Below are positions 63,260-64,000 of a DNA stretch of 64,000 bases, one piece after another (position 1 is the stretch's first letter; each line of letters begins with the position of its first letter). Position numbers and translations under genes: made by a program. The notes under the pieces are model-generated. The model had not been told where the DNA came from. It did not search any database and saw only the letters and a program-made list of their open reading frames with translations. The stretch lies in contig CP071065.1 of NCBI GenBank assembly GCA_017164015.1, positions 4,317,918 to 4,381,917 on the forward strand, read 5' to 3'. The stretch is from Nostoc sp. UHCC 0702. Lineage in GTDB: Bacteria; Cyanobacteriota; Cyanobacteriia; Cyanobacteriales; Nostocaceae.

Positions 63260-63358
63260 GTTTTGGGGGTTCCTTCCATTGCCGACGGAGTTAGCTGACG
63301 GGCTAAGACTGGAAGGTGTCTCTCGTTAGATTAGCCCCAAACATTGGTTCCTCCGTTT
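63260..63358 (-). ncRNA. ydaO/yuaA-type cyclic di-AMP riboswitch
   Basis: On the minus strand, ACGGAG (63351-63356) pairs with CTCCGT (63285-63290) as P1. Between them are GAACCAATGTTTGGGGCTAA, the ACACCTTCC stretch and the hallmark AGCCCGTCAGCTAACTCCGT; CGGCAATGGAAGGAACC follows. This order matches the ydaO consensus closely. ydaO riboswitches are normally off-switches that bind two c-di-AMP molecules. A GGAACCCC/GGGGTTTCC pair further down may form the expression platform. The gene controlled is the universal stress protein at 62461-63120. Confidence 0.88.
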
Positions 63359-63419
63359 CAAATCCAGTTATAATGAATTTGAATTAGGCTACCCACTAAA
63401 GAAATAATAGTCTACTTTT

Positions 63420-64000
63420 TTAATCTTGTGTAAAGTAGCGATCCAGGAAATTTAGAGCATGGTTGCGGAGTTCAAAATATTCTTTTGAGTTTCGCATGGC
63501 GGCGCGATCGCGTGGATGCGGAAAAGGTACTTCTAATATTTCCCCAATGGTCGCTTGTGGCCCATTAGTCATTAATACAATGCGGTCTGACATATAAATT
63601 GCTTCATCTACATCATGAGTAATCATCATCACTGCTTGCCGATGGTTTTCCCAAATATCCAATACTTGCCGCTGCAATTTCCCTCTAGTTAGTGCATCTA
63701 GTGCCCCAAAAGGTTCATCCATCAGCAACATTTTTGGACGAATTGCTAAAGCCCTAGCAATACCTACTCGTTGTTTCATACCTCCAGAAATTTCATCAGG
63801 ATATTTATCAGCCGCCGCTGTTAAGTTTACCATTGCCAAGTGTTCGTTAACAATGCTAATTCTTTCAGCGCGATTAGCATTTTTAAGCACTTCATCTACA
63901 GCTAGACGGATATTTTCCCGCACAGTTAGCCAAGGTAAAAGTGCATAATTTTGAAATACCATCATCCTTTCTGCGCCTGGCTTACGTATCTCTTTGCCAT
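63420..64000 (-). CDS. ABC transporter ATPase, nitrate/bicarbonate (NrtD/CmpD) type, 5' end outside
   Basis: At least 193 residues are visible. MVFQNYALLPWLTVRENI is the Q-loop, DEISGGMKQRVGIARALAIRPKMLLMDEPFGALDALTRG holds signature, Walker B and D-loop, and MITHDVDEAIYMSDRIVLM the H-loop. The end (GEILEVPFPHPRDRAAMRNSKEYFELR) is that of NrtD-, CmpD- or SsuB/TauB-like proteins. Walker A lies beyond the window; the frame is open to 64000. By motif it is probably part of a nitrate operon on the minus strand. Confidence 0.9.
   Translation of the reverse strand, partial: GKEIRKPGAERMMVFQNYALLPWLTVRENIRLAVDEVLKNANRAERISIVNEHLAMVNLTAAADKYPDEISGGMKQRVGIARALAIRPKMLLMDEPFGALDALTRGKLQRQVLDIWENHRQAVMMITHDVDEAIYMSDRIVLMTNGPQATIGEILEVPFPHPRDRAAMRNSKEYFELRNHALNFLDRYFTQD

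Noticed and set aside
63420..64000. Assigning nrtD with certainty
   Set aside because: CmpD, NrtC N-part and SsuB/TauB share the visible motifs; partner genes lie outside.

Overview
The window looks like a chromosome segment of a filamentous, probably heterocyst-forming cyanobacterium (Nostocales type). Evidence: many HIP1 palindromes (GCGATCGC), heptameric short tandem repeats between genes, a three-gene amt cluster with exact NtcA boxes, an xisH/xisI pair, an rbp-rpsU pair, pentapeptide-repeat and SLH proteins, and a heavy load of IS elements and MITE-like repeats. No rRNA, tRNA or CRISPR array was seen.

Layout. 1-4.9 kb: accessory DNA with gene remnants (excalibur-like tail, DinB tail), a complete IS200/IS605 element (tnpA+tnpB), a MITE and an orphan Nif11-type RiPP precursor. 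5.06-11.9 kb: a tightly packed stressosome-like operon (RsbR-like, RsbS, RsbT, a GHKL-PP2C fusion, then two large hybrid histidine kinases). 12.1-13.75 kb: an intact IS4-family element with an 11-bp target duplication. 14.7-17.6 kb: rpsU, RNA-binding protein, nagA, purE. 18.0-23.8 kb: amt4-amt1-amtB, with a REP-flanked RAYT between the last two. 24-28.4 kb: SGNH hydrolase, ispH, and a conserved gene cut by an IS630-type element whose removal exactly restores the frame. 28.6-33.2 kb: an accessory island with a DUF1842-chagasin fusion, a DUF2235 hydrolase, a decayed toxin-antitoxin pair, a truncated CdtB-like nuclease and an unknown beta-rich protein. 34-36 kb: xisI/xisH and a Uma2 protein. 36.3-46.2 kb: an NB-ARC STAND protein, a very large zinc metalloprotease, and two pentapeptide-repeat paralogs, the second with a NACHT NTPase. 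46.3-51.9 kb: a 21-bp minisatellite, marC, nitrilase, dhaL, and a beta-helix/SLH protein. 52-55.9 kb: a hypothetical gene, then a mosaic of three out-of-frame fragments (TPR, FG-GAP, beta-helix/RTX). 55.9-64 kb: a PurM-like protein, di-heme cytochrome c peroxidase, a MOSC/alkyltransferase-like fusion, a methyltransferase, a universal stress protein behind a c-di-AMP (ydaO) riboswitch, and the 3' part of a nitrate/taurine-type ABC ATPase.

How genes work together: the rsb operon should be a partner-switching sensor feeding into phosphorelay; the amt cluster is a nitrogen-starvation uptake unit; the riboswitch links a stress protein to c-di-AMP. The 28-55 kb part is dominated by toxin, inhibitor, STAND NTPase and repeat genes, many broken by mobile DNA.
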